Below are positions 1 to 8,390 of a stretch of 64,000 nucleotides of DNA, one piece after another (position 1 is the stretch's first letter; each line of letters opens with the position of its first letter). Source of the DNA: Lachnospiraceae bacterium (GTDB taxonomy: Bacteria; Bacillota; Clostridia; Lachnospirales; Lachnospiraceae); contig JAILRO010000054.1 in NCBI GenBank assembly GCA_024698145.1, positions 16,260 through 80,259 of the forward strand, written 5' to 3'. Made by a program: the position numbers and the translations under genes. The notes below the pieces were generated by a model, which searched no databases, was not told where the DNA came from, and saw only the letters and a list, made by a program, of their open reading frames with translations.

Positions 1-1
1 A

Positions 2-1954
2 GAGGAGTATATATACGGTACTATCAATTTGCCTTATGCAGATTACTATTACGGTGAATTGAACGAAGTTGAAGAAAATGCAACTCTTCAACTTGACGTT
101 GCAGATAAGGCAGTATCTCTTCGTGGCGAAGGTGTATTAGATGCTGTTTCAAGTGCAACAAAGAGTAAATGGAAAACATATAGTACTGCTTATTTCGAAC
201 AGCATGATGGTGACGAAGGCGGAAATATATATGGTGTAGGTGCTGTATCCGTTGCAATTCCTAAAGCTTTATATGATGCAGCGAAGGTATATGTTGATGA
301 CAGCATTGCTGATTCAACACAGTGCAATAATCAGTTGTTAAAGTTTGTTAAGGATTTTACGAAAAATGAGGATCAGAGCAAACCGGCTGAATACAAGGTT
401 TTGAATGGTGATGGAACACTTACGGCTGTTAAGGATAGTGCAACAAAGATTATTGTTGATACCACAGCTGAAAATAGTACAGCCACAGCAACAATTTCAA
501 ATTCGAGCAATTACGGACACTATGGAATTAACATTAGTGATAAGGAAAAAGTCGATGGAAAGACGCAGGATAAAGAGTATTTCCCTAAAGGAAGAGACAA
601 TCTCGAAGGTGCATTAATAGAGACATCAGACGGAGCTAAGTATGCGTTATTGCATTTAGATAACCTGTGGTTTAGTGCCGGAAGTATTGCATTTGCTGCA
701 AAAGAAGGATTTACAACGCATGGTAATTCTATAAAATACAAGCAGTTTGAAGATATCCAGGGTAAAACTATTATAAAAGTTACCTACATTATTCGTGGTG
801 GCGCAGATGTAGAGTACAAAACCAATCTTTTATGCAAGAAGTTGTTAAACTCTGATCAGAAGGTATCTGCTCCTGTAGAGGCAGCTGTATTTGCAGACGG
901 TGTTAGCGCTGAGCTTACCAATACATTACCTGCAGATAGTAATTACAGCCTTTTGTCTGTAAAGTATAGAAACAAGGAATTGGTAAAAGGTACTGATTAT
1001 ACCTATGCTGCCAATACACTTACGGTAAAAGCTACAGAGAATACAGGTGTTGGTAAGTACACATTAACATATACCGATGATTCATATGAAAATACATCTG
1101 TACAGGTTAAGTTCCTTTCAACTCTTAAGGCTGAGGATATCAAAATCGAAGCAGGTAAAGTTGTTATAACAGACGCTAATGTGAATATTGCTGATTATGT
1201 AAAGGGCATTGATAGCGTTACGGTAGGTTCTGTTTCAGCAACTTCAGCAAACGGTATTATTGATGAAGAGGGTAACATTAATTTTGAAGCTAAGAAAAGC
1301 GGTAGAGGTAGTTCAACTCCTTTCTTCCCTGAAGAAGGCAAGGAATATGAGATTGTAATAAATGCAACAGGCTATCCTACAGTAACAGGTAAGGTTACAT
1401 CACCTGTTAAAAATGAGTCAAAGGAAGAAGAGTCGAAGAAAGAAGAACCTAAGAAAGAAGAACCTAAGAAAGAAGAGCCTAAGAAGGAAGAGCCTAAGAA
1501 GGAAGAGCAAAAAAAGGAAGAACCTAAACAGGCTACAGAAAATAAAAACAACGAAACAAAACAGACAGCGGAAGCACCTGTAGAAAAAGCACCTGCAGTA
1601 GAAGTTGGAAAAACATATACTAAAAACGGACTTAAGTTTAAAGTACTCAACAATTCTTCAGTAGAGGTTGCCGGAGTAGCAAAGAAGAAAACAAAATCAG
1701 TTACAATTCCTGCAACGGTTAAGATTAACGGAGTGGTTTTGAAGGTTACATCCATTGGTGCAAGTGCATTCAAGGATTGTTCTAACCTTAAGAACATTAA
1801 AATTAAAACGGCAAATCTTAAAAAGGTTGGAGCTGATGCATTTAAGGGAATCAGCAAAAAGGCTAAGATTAAAGTGCCAAAATCAAGATTTGCTGCATAC
1901 AAGAAGTTATTGAAGAAAAAAGGACAGGCCAAGACAGTTAAAATTACAAAGTAA
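2..1954 (+). CDS. Cell-surface protein, C-terminal part, with KKEEP linker and BspA-type leucine-rich repeat
   Basis: The reading frame is already open at base 2, so this is the 3' part of a longer gene; the TTG at 29 is not a convincing start because it has no ribosome site and the frame continues upstream. The first visible residues (YGTINLPYADYYYGE) resemble the N-terminal parts of Lachnospiraceae surface proteins labelled Tp47 penicillin-binding domain; this is family memory, not proof. A region ending in YEIVINATGYPTV resembles the DUF1533/haemoglobin-interacting fold. Then comes a charged Lys-Glu-Pro linker, and the last 80 or so residues carry a BspA-like LRR_5 unit (SIGASAFKDCSNLKNI). 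A displayed, secreted protein is likely. No LPXTG motif is seen at the C-terminus. Confidence 0.7.
   Translation, partial: EEYIYGTINLPYADYYYGELNEVEENATLQLDVADKAVSLRGEGVLDAVSSATKSKWKTYSTAYFEQHDGDEGGNIYGVGAVSVAIPKALYDAAKVYVDDSIADSTQCNNQLLKFVKDFTKNEDQSKPAEYKVLNGDGTLTAVKDSATKIIVDTTAENSTATATISNSSNYGHYGINISDKEKVDGKTQDKEYFPKGRDNLEGALIETSDGAKYALLHLDNLWFSAGSIAFAAKEGFTTHGNSIKYKQFEDIQGKTIIKVTYIIRGGADVEYKTNLLCKKLLNSDQKVSAPVEAAVFADGVSAELTNTLPADSNYSLLSVKYRNKELVKGTDYTYAANTLTVKATENTGVGKYTLTYTDDSYENTSVQVKFLSTLKAEDIKIEAGKVVITDANVNIADYVKGIDSVTVGSVSATSANGIIDEEGNINFEAKKSGRGSSTPFFPEEGKEYEIVINATGYPTVTGKVTSPVKNESKEEESKKEEPKKEEPKKEEPKKEEPKKEEQKKEEPKQATENKNNETKQTAEAPVEKAPAVEVGKTYTKNGLKFKVLNNSSVEVAGVAKKKTKSVTIPATVKINGVVLKVTSIGASAFKDCSNLKNIKIKTANLKKVGADAFKGISKKAKIKVPKSRFAAYKKLLKKKGQAKTVKITK
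1433..1527 (+). repeat. 15-bp in-frame repeat encoding KKEEP units
   Basis: About six tandem 15-bp units of the form AAGAAAGAAGAACCT encode KKEEP/KKEEQ repeats in the surface protein. The units differ mainly at third positions (GAA/GAG, AAA/AAG). The array probably forms an extended charged spacer and is in frame, so unit gain or loss would change only linker length. Confidence 0.85.
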
Positions 1955-1969
1955 ATTTCGTAACGTTTG

Positions 1970-1998
1970 TTGCATAATGATGGAAAATCTGATATATA
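1970..1998 (+). promoter_or_regulatory. Likely promoter of the 74-aa protein
   Basis: TTGCAT at 1970-1975 is followed after 17 bases by TATATA at 1993-1998, overlapping a TATAAT at 1995-2000. It lies in the only gap between the surface protein and the gene at 2047. Confidence 0.5.
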
Positions 1999-2046
1999 AT
2001 AAGGATATTGTGATGCACCAAATGATATGAAAAGAGGTTATACATT

Positions 2047-2271
2047 ATGAATCCTATGGCATTAATGCAAATGAAAGGTCTTTATGACAGATTTAAGAAG
2101 AATCATCCAAAGGTTCCGATGTTTTTCAAGGCGGCCGGAACTAGTATAGGCGAGGGTAGCATAATAGAGATTAGTGTTACCGATCCAGCCGGCAAGAAAA
2201 TGACAACCAACATGAGAGTGTCAGCAGAGGATTTGGAAATGTTTAATCAATTAAAGTCGATGCTTGGATAA
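2047..2271 (+). CDS. Small conserved hypothetical protein (74 aa)
   Basis: ATG at 2047 follows an AAGAGG-type ribosome site, and a strong terminator follows the stop, so this is an independent single-gene unit. The protein starts with a Met-rich amphipathic helix (MNPMALMQMKGLYDRF), then basic residues, then a beta-like segment (GSIIEISVTDPAGKKM) and a final helix. It has no signal peptide and no membrane segment. Small proteins of this build occur in Lachnospiraceae, but I cannot name a function. Confidence 0.75.
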   Translation: MNPMALMQMKGLYDRFKKNHPKVPMFFKAAGTSIGEGSIIEISVTDPAGKKMTTNMRVSAEDLEMFNQLKSMLG

Positions 2272-2279
2272 AAGAAGCT

Positions 2280-2308
2280 CCGCAGGTTTATGACCTGCGG
2301 ATTTTTTC
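2280..2308 (+). terminator. Rho-independent terminator
   Basis: Perfect 8-bp stem CCGCAGGT (2280-2287) / ACCTGCGG (2293-2300) with a 5-base loop and a T-run from 2302. It closes the 74-aa gene and insulates it from the ABC operon. Confidence 0.9.
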
Positions 2309-2311
2309 TTG

Positions 2312-2376
2312 TGTAAGAAATCTGTAAGAATTATTAAGAATTGTGTAAAGATGTCTATGACGATAAGTGTTATAGT
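2312..2376 (+). promoter_or_regulatory. Four phased direct repeats plus -10 box upstream of the ABC/two-component operon
   Basis: TGTAAGAA (2312), TGTAAGAA (2323), ATTAAGAA (2333) and TGTAAAGA (2344) are spaced 11, 10 and 11 bases, one helical turn each. A TATAGT at 2371-2376 could be the -10, with no good -35 hexamer, so activator dependence is likely. This layout is typical of OmpR-family response-regulator targets. The operon encodes an OmpR-type regulator at 7656, the natural candidate to bind here. Confidence 0.6.
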
Positions 2377-2410
2377 GGGCTCATAAGAATAGTGAAGGAG
2401 ACGATAATCT

Positions 2411-3169
2411 ATGGATACTATTTTAAAAACAGAGAAACTTTGCAAGTCATTTTCAAATGCAGGACTTCAACAACATGTAATAAAGAATATGGACCTCGAG
2501 ATTTTTGAAGGTGATTTTACAGTTATCATGGGTTCTTCGGGATCTGGTAAGAGTACATTATTATATGCTCTTTCGGGCATGGATAAACCGACACTTGGAA
2601 AAGTATATTTTGGTGAAGATGAAATATCAGATCTTTCTAATGACCAGCTTGCGGTCTTTAGAAGAAATCATTGTGGATTTGTTTTTCAAAGTATCTACTT
2701 ATTGGATAACATGAATGTACTTGATAACATTTTGACAGGAGCGCTCGTGGTACAGAAAAACACCCCGGAGCTTGTTGAGAATGTAAAAACACTTTTGAAG
2801 AAAGTCGGAATTGAAGAGGATATGTGGAAAAAATATCCGAACCAGTTATCAGGTGGAGAATGTCAGAGAGTTGGAATTGTTAGAGCGGTTATCAACAATC
2901 CCAAGATTCTTTTCGCTGATGAACCGACAGGTGCGCTTAATTCAGCTTCAGGACAGGACGTGCTTGATGTCTTTACCGAACTTCATAAGAAAGGACAGAG
3001 TATTGTGATGGTAACGCATGATTTGAAAACTGCACTTCGCGGCTCAAGGGTTATCTACTTAAGGGACGGTGGCGTTGTCGGAGAACACAGAATGCCGGAT
3101 TATGAAACTGACGATGTGGTAAGACGTAGAGAATCATTACAGAATTTCTTAAATGAGATGGGATGGTAG
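2411..3169 (+). CDS. ABC transporter ATP-binding protein (MacB/BceA/LolD class)
   Basis: The 252-residue ATPase has Walker A GSSGSGKST near residue 39, Q-loop (FVFQSIYLLDNMNV), signature LSGGECQRVGIVRA, Walker B ILFADEPTGAL and H-loop VTHD. The DEPTGALN signature is typical of ATPases paired with FtsX-type permeases that move peptides, antibiotics or lipoproteins. ATG at 2411 is 10 bases after GAAGGAG. The permease starts 3 bases after the stop. Two-component genes further down the same operon suggest induction by an external signal such as a membrane-active peptide; the substrate is inferred. Confidence 0.92.
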   Translation: MDTILKTEKLCKSFSNAGLQQHVIKNMDLEIFEGDFTVIMGSSGSGKSTLLYALSGMDKPTLGKVYFGEDEISDLSNDQLAVFRRNHCGFVFQSIYLLDNMNVLDNILTGALVVQKNTPELVENVKTLLKKVGIEEDMWKKYPNQLSGGECQRVGIVRAVINNPKILFADEPTGALNSASGQDVLDVFTELHKKGQSIVMVTHDLKTALRGSRVIYLRDGGVVGEHRMPDYETDDVVRRRESLQNFLNEMGW

Positions 3170-3172
3170 GTT

Positions 3173-5653
3173 ATGAATAATATCTTGAGATTATCATTTG
3201 CAAATATAAAAAAGCATAAGAAAGAATCAATTCTTTTCATGATTTTAATCACTCTAGGTATGGTGCTTTTGTCTGCATCTGTTTCGTCGGTGATGACTAT
3301 CAAAAAGATAACACCACAAATGGTAAAAGAAAGCGGATGTTTCGAAAACTTCGTGCAGTTTATGCAGAAAGATTATTCGGATCGTTTTCTTAGCTTCCTT
3401 GCCGAAAGCAAAGACGTTGAAAGTTTTGAACACACCAGCGTAGTAACGGATATCATCAATGTTAAGAATTACCAGGGACTTGGAGATGATATGCTCGTTG
3501 ATTTGAGCTTTGTGCCGGTAAGCGGTGAGAAAAAAATGGAAGACTTCAAAACGGACGCTGATTTTTCGTCGGCAGAGCATCCAATCGTGATTGATAATAC
3601 TAAAAAAGCGGATTTTGAAGTATCAAAAGGTGATGAACTTACAATTGTATGGGAAAATAAGGAATTTACATTTACTGTTGTAGGTTTCTATGATGCAGGT
3701 ATTTGGAATCTTGGCTCGAAGGCTATCGTAAGTGAAGAAGATTTTGCATATCTAGAAAACTGCATGAACCGATATGAAATGGTTGGTATCAATACGGTAG
3801 ATGGAGCTGACAACGGCAAAGTGCTTAAGGATTTCAAGGCATTTTGCGAGGACTTATCAATAAATGATATTTCTGAATCTGCATACACGATCGCTTATGA
3901 AGATACGGTTTCGGCAAACAATGTCAATATGTCGCTTTTAAGCATTATCATATTGTTTATGTCGAGTGTAATCGTAATAGCAATCATGATTATGATACGT
4001 TTCAGAATCGTGAGTGATATCAAGGAACAAATAGTGTCAATCGGAGTGCTTGAAGCACTTGGTTATAAATCAAATCAGATAGCAGCTTCTTATATCGCCG
4101 AGTATGTGTTAATTGCGATTATAAGTGCTCTTATCAGCGCGGTTCCTTCGGTATGTATGGCAAAAGGACTTTTGAAAAATGCGGCCGTGTCGATTTGTTA
4201 TTCGGGTCCGGTAGAAGTTACTGCTATTCCGGTGTTTGTATGCATCCTTGCAATCATTTTGTTTGTGGGCGGTATCGCGTGTACCAAAGCGGTTTCGGTT
4301 AGAAAGTACCCGCCTGTTTTGGCGTTTAGAAAAGGTATCGACACTCACAATTTTAAGAAAACTATCCTGCCTCTTGAAAAGGCCGGAGGCAATGTTCATA
4401 TAAGACTTGCACTTAAAGACCTTTACCGGGGCGCAAAGGATCATATTGGACTTTCGGTTTGTATTATGGCTTGTACGGTTATGGTACTTCTTGGATTCAT
4501 GATAGGAAGTTTCTTTGGAAACTCAAATAGGATACTTAATGCAGTTTGCGGACATGAGTTATGTGATATAAGAATTGAAACTGCATGCGATATGGAGCCG
4601 GAAGTTTTTGCTAACGAACTTGAAAGCATGCCGGAAGTAGAAAAGGTTCTGTTGCCTGCGATTGATTTGGGTGTAAAGTTAGGCAATGATTCTGCAACGT
4701 TGGAAGTCTATGAAGATTATTCAAAAACAACAACAATCATCATGACAGAAGGCAGACTTCCTGAACATGAAAATGAAGTCGCTTTCACGGTTCAGCAGCT
4801 TAAGAACTCGGACGTAAGTGTTGGTGAAACCGTTACTCTTGATTATGGAAAAGTCAAGAAAGATTACATTATAACAGGTGTTGTTAACTCGGCTGTAGAT
4901 CCCAAAGCGGTTTATCTTACAATACAAGGTTTTAAGCGCATGTATCCGCCATATACACCGTCAACTTTTGACATTTATTTAAATGAGGATGTTAATAAGG
5001 ATGATTTCGCCAATCTTTTGAGAGAGCGTTACGGAAAAGAGATGGCGGAGTATAAAGATGATGACGCAGCGGGAGATACATTAGAAGACAGGATTAGAAA
5101 TCTTGCGAATAAAAAGATGGCTGAGGCGATGACTGATAAAGGTGTCAGTTACATGGAGTACGCGATACAAGTAGGCGATAAGATCATTACCGGCAGTACT
5201 TCGCTTATGAAGATTAAAAATATTACATTTGTAAGACGGGAAAGTGAAGAGATAGCTCATATGCTCTGTGTATCATTTGCCGGTATAGCAGTTATACTTA
5301 CCATTGTATCTGCTGTTGTAGTTATACTTATACTTTCAATTCTTATGGCATCGACAATCAGGAAACAGTACAGAGAACTCGGAATCATGAAAGGCATGGG
5401 TTACACTTCAAGAGAGCTTAAGTTCCAGATGGCATTTAAGATTGTGCCGGTTGCTGTTTTGGGAGTGATTGTTGGAACGATTCTATCGATGCTGTTGCTT
5501 AATATTGTTAATGTATATGTTGCAAAGATTACCGTATCGGCGCTTCAGATTCTGCTAATGGATGTTGCAATTCTTGCTTATTGTTTCATCTGCGCATATG
5601 TAAGTGCAAGAAGAATCAAGAAGATTTCGGTATATGAATTAATTTCTGAATAA
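3173..5653 (+). CDS. FtsX-family ABC transporter permease (826 aa)
   Basis: An N-terminal membrane segment (about residues 18-40) is followed by a roughly 200-residue extracellular region, three membrane segments (about 255-380), a second extracellular stretch (about 440-690) and three C-terminal membrane segments. This is the duplicated FtsX/MacB_PCD layout, with two FtsX domains. The gene sits 3 bases after its ATPase and shares its operon. Having two extracellular blocks sets it apart from classic BceB, which has one. Likely role: mechanotransmission or export coupled to the serine hydrolase and sensor kinase downstream. Confidence 0.9.
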   Translation: MNNILRLSFANIKKHKKESILFMILITLGMVLLSASVSSVMTIKKITPQMVKESGCFENFVQFMQKDYSDRFLSFLAESKDVESFEHTSVVTDIINVKNYQGLGDDMLVDLSFVPVSGEKKMEDFKTDADFSSAEHPIVIDNTKKADFEVSKGDELTIVWENKEFTFTVVGFYDAGIWNLGSKAIVSEEDFAYLENCMNRYEMVGINTVDGADNGKVLKDFKAFCEDLSINDISESAYTIAYEDTVSANNVNMSLLSIIILFMSSVIVIAIMIMIRFRIVSDIKEQIVSIGVLEALGYKSNQIAASYIAEYVLIAIISALISAVPSVCMAKGLLKNAAVSICYSGPVEVTAIPVFVCILAIILFVGGIACTKAVSVRKYPPVLAFRKGIDTHNFKKTILPLEKAGGNVHIRLALKDLYRGAKDHIGLSVCIMACTVMVLLGFMIGSFFGNSNRILNAVCGHELCDIRIETACDMEPEVFANELESMPEVEKVLLPAIDLGVKLGNDSATLEVYEDYSKTTTIIMTEGRLPEHENEVAFTVQQLKNSDVSVGETVTLDYGKVKKDYIITGVVNSAVDPKAVYLTIQGFKRMYPPYTPSTFDIYLNEDVNKDDFANLLRERYGKEMAEYKDDDAAGDTLEDRIRNLANKKMAEAMTDKGVSYMEYAIQVGDKIITGSTSLMKIKNITFVRRESEEIAHMLCVSFAGIAVILTIVSAVVVILILSILMASTIRKQYRELGIMKGMGYTSRELKFQMAFKIVPVAVLGVIVGTILSMLLLNIVNVYVAKITVSALQILLMDVAILAYCFICAYVSARRIKKISVYELISE

Positions 5654-5696
5654 GAGATTACGGAGCGATTGAGACATTGTTTGAGAGGTGAAATAA

Positions 5697-7637
5697 ATGA
5701 TAGGGAAGAATAAAAAGAACAGATCAACAATATATCTTGGAATCGGTATGTGTGTGGTTATTTCTTCGGGAGTATTCCTTGCAAATGCCGGCAATAACAA
5801 AAATGCAATTATACCTGCGGCAGTTAGAGCAGAAAGCGTGAAAAACAATGAGTCTGAAACAGCAGATGAGACCGGAATCCTTAATGTTGCCTCTGTAAGC
5901 AAAATGTATGTTGTAACGGCAGTAATGCAGCTTGTTGATCAAGGAAGGGTTGAACTTGATGCGCCTGTAACAGATTACATTCCTGATTTTGAGATGGCGG
6001 ATGAACGATATAAGGACATCACGGTTAAAATGCTCATGAATCATACATCAGGACTTATGGGCTCGGTTTATGAAGGATGTCTGCTTTTTGATGAAAAGAG
6101 TACAGATTACCATGATACATTTTTAAGTAAGTTAAAAAAAGAACACTTAAAAGCCAATCCCGGAGAGTTTAACTGTTATTGTAACGACGGTTTTACTTTG
6201 CTTGAGATTTTGGTTGAGCGTGTGAAAGGTAAGAGTTTTACAGATTATCTCAAAGAGAATATAAGCAAACCACTTTCGTTGGGTGACACGGGAACAATGT
6301 GGGATTCGGATTTTGATAGGCAGATTCCTGTTTATATTAATGAAAAAGAAAAACTTGCCAATCAGATTCCGCAGCTTATTGGTGCAGGTGGAATCATGTC
6401 GGATGCAAAGGATGTTTGCAGATTCGGAACAGCATTTTTTGCCGGAGATAATTCGTTGTTGTCTGAAAACGCAAAGAAAGAAATGGCCAATAATAACAAA
6501 GTCGGAGATTGTGCGGAATCATTTGGACTTGGCTGGGATACGGTAGAGAAAGAGGACTATGAAAAGGCGGGGATTAAAGTTCTTTCAAAAGGTGGAGACA
6601 CCAGTCAGCATGCAAATCTTCTTGTCGCACCTGATGAGAAGATAAGCGTGGCAGTTCTTTCGTCAGGCGGAAGCAGTACTAACTGTGAGGAGATATGTTT
6701 AGACCTTTTAGATGAGGCTCTTGCATCAAAAGGAATCACGGTTGAGCATCCGGAGAAGGAAGTGGCAGAGCAAATCGATGTTCCTGACAAGCTTCTTAAA
6801 TACGAGGGTGTGTATGCCACTACAGATAAAACATTTTGCGTAAGTTTTCCTGATAAGAAGTATATGAAGATTGTTTCCGTAACTTCAGAGGATAATTTTG
6901 AATACCAGTATATATATACAAAAGATGAAGTGTTTGTAGCTGTTAGCGGAGATGTTGCGTCGGGAAATGCAATACCTGATAAGCCTGTGCAGGAAATGAT
7001 ATTTGAAGAAAAGAACGGACAGGAATATCTTTCTGATTGCGAGGCGGGCTTCCAGGCTTATAAAGTTCCTGAAAATAAGGTGAGTGAAAAAGTTCAGAAG
7101 GCGTGGGATGAGCGAGATGGTGCATACTATTATCTCGTTTCCGGAAAATGTTCGGACACCGGTTATACCGATAACAACCGTATGATGATAAAAACCAGTG
7201 ACAAGGCACCGGGATACGTGAACGGTTATGCAATGAGAGACGAAAACAATGCAGGTTATGATGTTATTATCCCGGGCACTGCGTCAAGAGATATCAGTGA
7301 TCTTAGAATGGAAAATGTTGACGGGAAAGAATATATTTGTCTGGATGCACTTGGATTTAGACTAATATCCGAAAAGGACATTCCTGTGTTTGACAGCGGT
7401 GTTACAAGCGTCGAATTAAAGTCCGGCGAAGCAAGCTGGTTCAAGCTTGATGGAATAAAAGATGAAACAATCAGGCTTGATATTCCGGATAATGCATCTG
7501 TGTATGTGTACGATAAGTACATGAATATAAAATATTCCAGCTACATGACGCAATATGGGTATAGCGTTCCGTTGCCAGAATATGGTATGATAGTATTCAT
7601 AGGAGAGACAGGTTCGACAGTAAACATCAGTCAATAG
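5697..7637 (+). CDS. Membrane-linked serine hydrolase, beta-lactamase/CubicO family, shortened N-terminus
   Basis: A signal or anchor segment (about residues 11-31) leads directly to an SxxK box (ASVSKMYV, near residue 66). YCN follows (class C Tyr-x-Asn position) and a late GGDTSQHA resembles the KTG-like HTGG site. The family core thus spans about residues 60-350, and the remaining 300 residues form a C-terminal extension. Family members usually have 40-60 residues of beta-strand between signal and SxxK; here only some 35 low-complexity residues are present, so part of the core sheet looks lost. A good GAGAGGTG ribosome site precedes ATG 5697. Position between an FtsX permease and a two-component system suggests cell-envelope work; substrate unknown. 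Confidence 0.8.
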   Translation: MIGKNKKNRSTIYLGIGMCVVISSGVFLANAGNNKNAIIPAAVRAESVKNNESETADETGILNVASVSKMYVVTAVMQLVDQGRVELDAPVTDYIPDFEMADERYKDITVKMLMNHTSGLMGSVYEGCLLFDEKSTDYHDTFLSKLKKEHLKANPGEFNCYCNDGFTLLEILVERVKGKSFTDYLKENISKPLSLGDTGTMWDSDFDRQIPVYINEKEKLANQIPQLIGAGGIMSDAKDVCRFGTAFFAGDNSLLSENAKKEMANNNKVGDCAESFGLGWDTVEKEDYEKAGIKVLSKGGDTSQHANLLVAPDEKISVAVLSSGGSSTNCEEICLDLLDEALASKGITVEHPEKEVAEQIDVPDKLLKYEGVYATTDKTFCVSFPDKKYMKIVSVTSEDNFEYQYIYTKDEVFVAVSGDVASGNAIPDKPVQEMIFEEKNGQEYLSDCEAGFQAYKVPENKVSEKVQKAWDERDGAYYYLVSGKCSDTGYTDNNRMMIKTSDKAPGYVNGYAMRDENNAGYDVIIPGTASRDISDLRMENVDGKEYICLDALGFRLISEKDIPVFDSGVTSVELKSGEASWFKLDGIKDETIRLDIPDNASVYVYDKYMNIKYSSYMTQYGYSVPLPEYGMIVFIGETGSTVNISQ

Positions 7638-7655
7638 TTCATAGGAGGTTTTTTG

Positions 7656-8390
7656 ATGATTTGTAAATGTCTGATTGTGGATGATGACCTTACAATCGCC
7701 GAGAATACCGCGGAATATTTTAATATATTTGACATACCTACCGCATTTGTAACAAGCTATGATGACGCAGTAAGTTTTCTTGAGAAGAACGAGACGTCGC
7801 TTGTACTTTTGGATATCAATTTGGGTGACAAATCCGGATTTGAACTTTGTAAGAAGATACGTCAGGAATTCGATATGCCTATTTTGTTTGTAAGTGCAAG
7901 GAAAAGTGATGATGATATTCTTACGGCTCTTAATATAGGCGGAGATGATTACATCAGCAAACCTTTTACAATGAGCATACTTCTTGCCAAGGTTAGGGCG
8001 GTTCTTAACCGTTATGAGAAAGCTATCAGCATGGCAAATGCCGGTGCCAATACATCAGTACAATCTGACATGGAAAGTGCGCCTGATAACGATGGTAAGA
8101 TACTTATAACGGACGGCATATTTCTGGATACATCAACTCATAAGCTGTTAAAGAATGGAGAAGAGATAGACTTAAAGATTAGAGAATACAATATGCTTTT
8201 CTATATTCTTAAGAACAGAGGAAGAGTTGTTACGAAGGACGAATTGTTAAAATACGCCTGGGAGGATGAGTATATCGGGGAAGGAACACTTCCGGTTCAT
8301 GCCAGACGTATCAGAGTGAAGCTGGAGGAAGACCCGGACAATCCGCAGATTTTAAAGACTATCTGGGGCGTGGGGTATATGGTTGAATGA
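7656..8390 (+). CDS. OmpR-family response regulator
   Basis: The N-terminal receiver has the acid pair DDD at residues 9-11, a phospho-acceptor Asp in LLDINLGD, and KPF. The C-terminal winged helix ends in the usual TIWGVGYMVE. A serine/asparagine-rich linker of about 35 residues separates the domains. ATG 7656 is preferred over the TTG one codon earlier because AGGAGG at 7643-7648 then lies at good spacing. The stop overlaps the start of the sensor kinase (ATGA). It probably controls its own operon through the repeats at 2312-2351. Confidence 0.92.
   Translation: MICKCLIVDDDLTIAENTAEYFNIFDIPTAFVTSYDDAVSFLEKNETSLVLLDINLGDKSGFELCKKIRQEFDMPILFVSARKSDDDILTALNIGGDDYISKPFTMSILLAKVRAVLNRYEKAISMANAGANTSVQSDMESAPDNDGKILITDGIFLDTSTHKLLKNGEEIDLKIREYNMLFYILKNRGRVVTKDELLKYAWEDEYIGEGTLPVHARRIRVKLEEDPDNPQILKTIWGVGYMVE

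Noticed and set aside
1372..1932. 186-codon frame on the minus strand across the KKEEP repeat
   Set aside because: It is the antisense of the coding repeat, has no ribosome site, and the repetitive SSFLG text is just the complement of the Lys/Glu codons.
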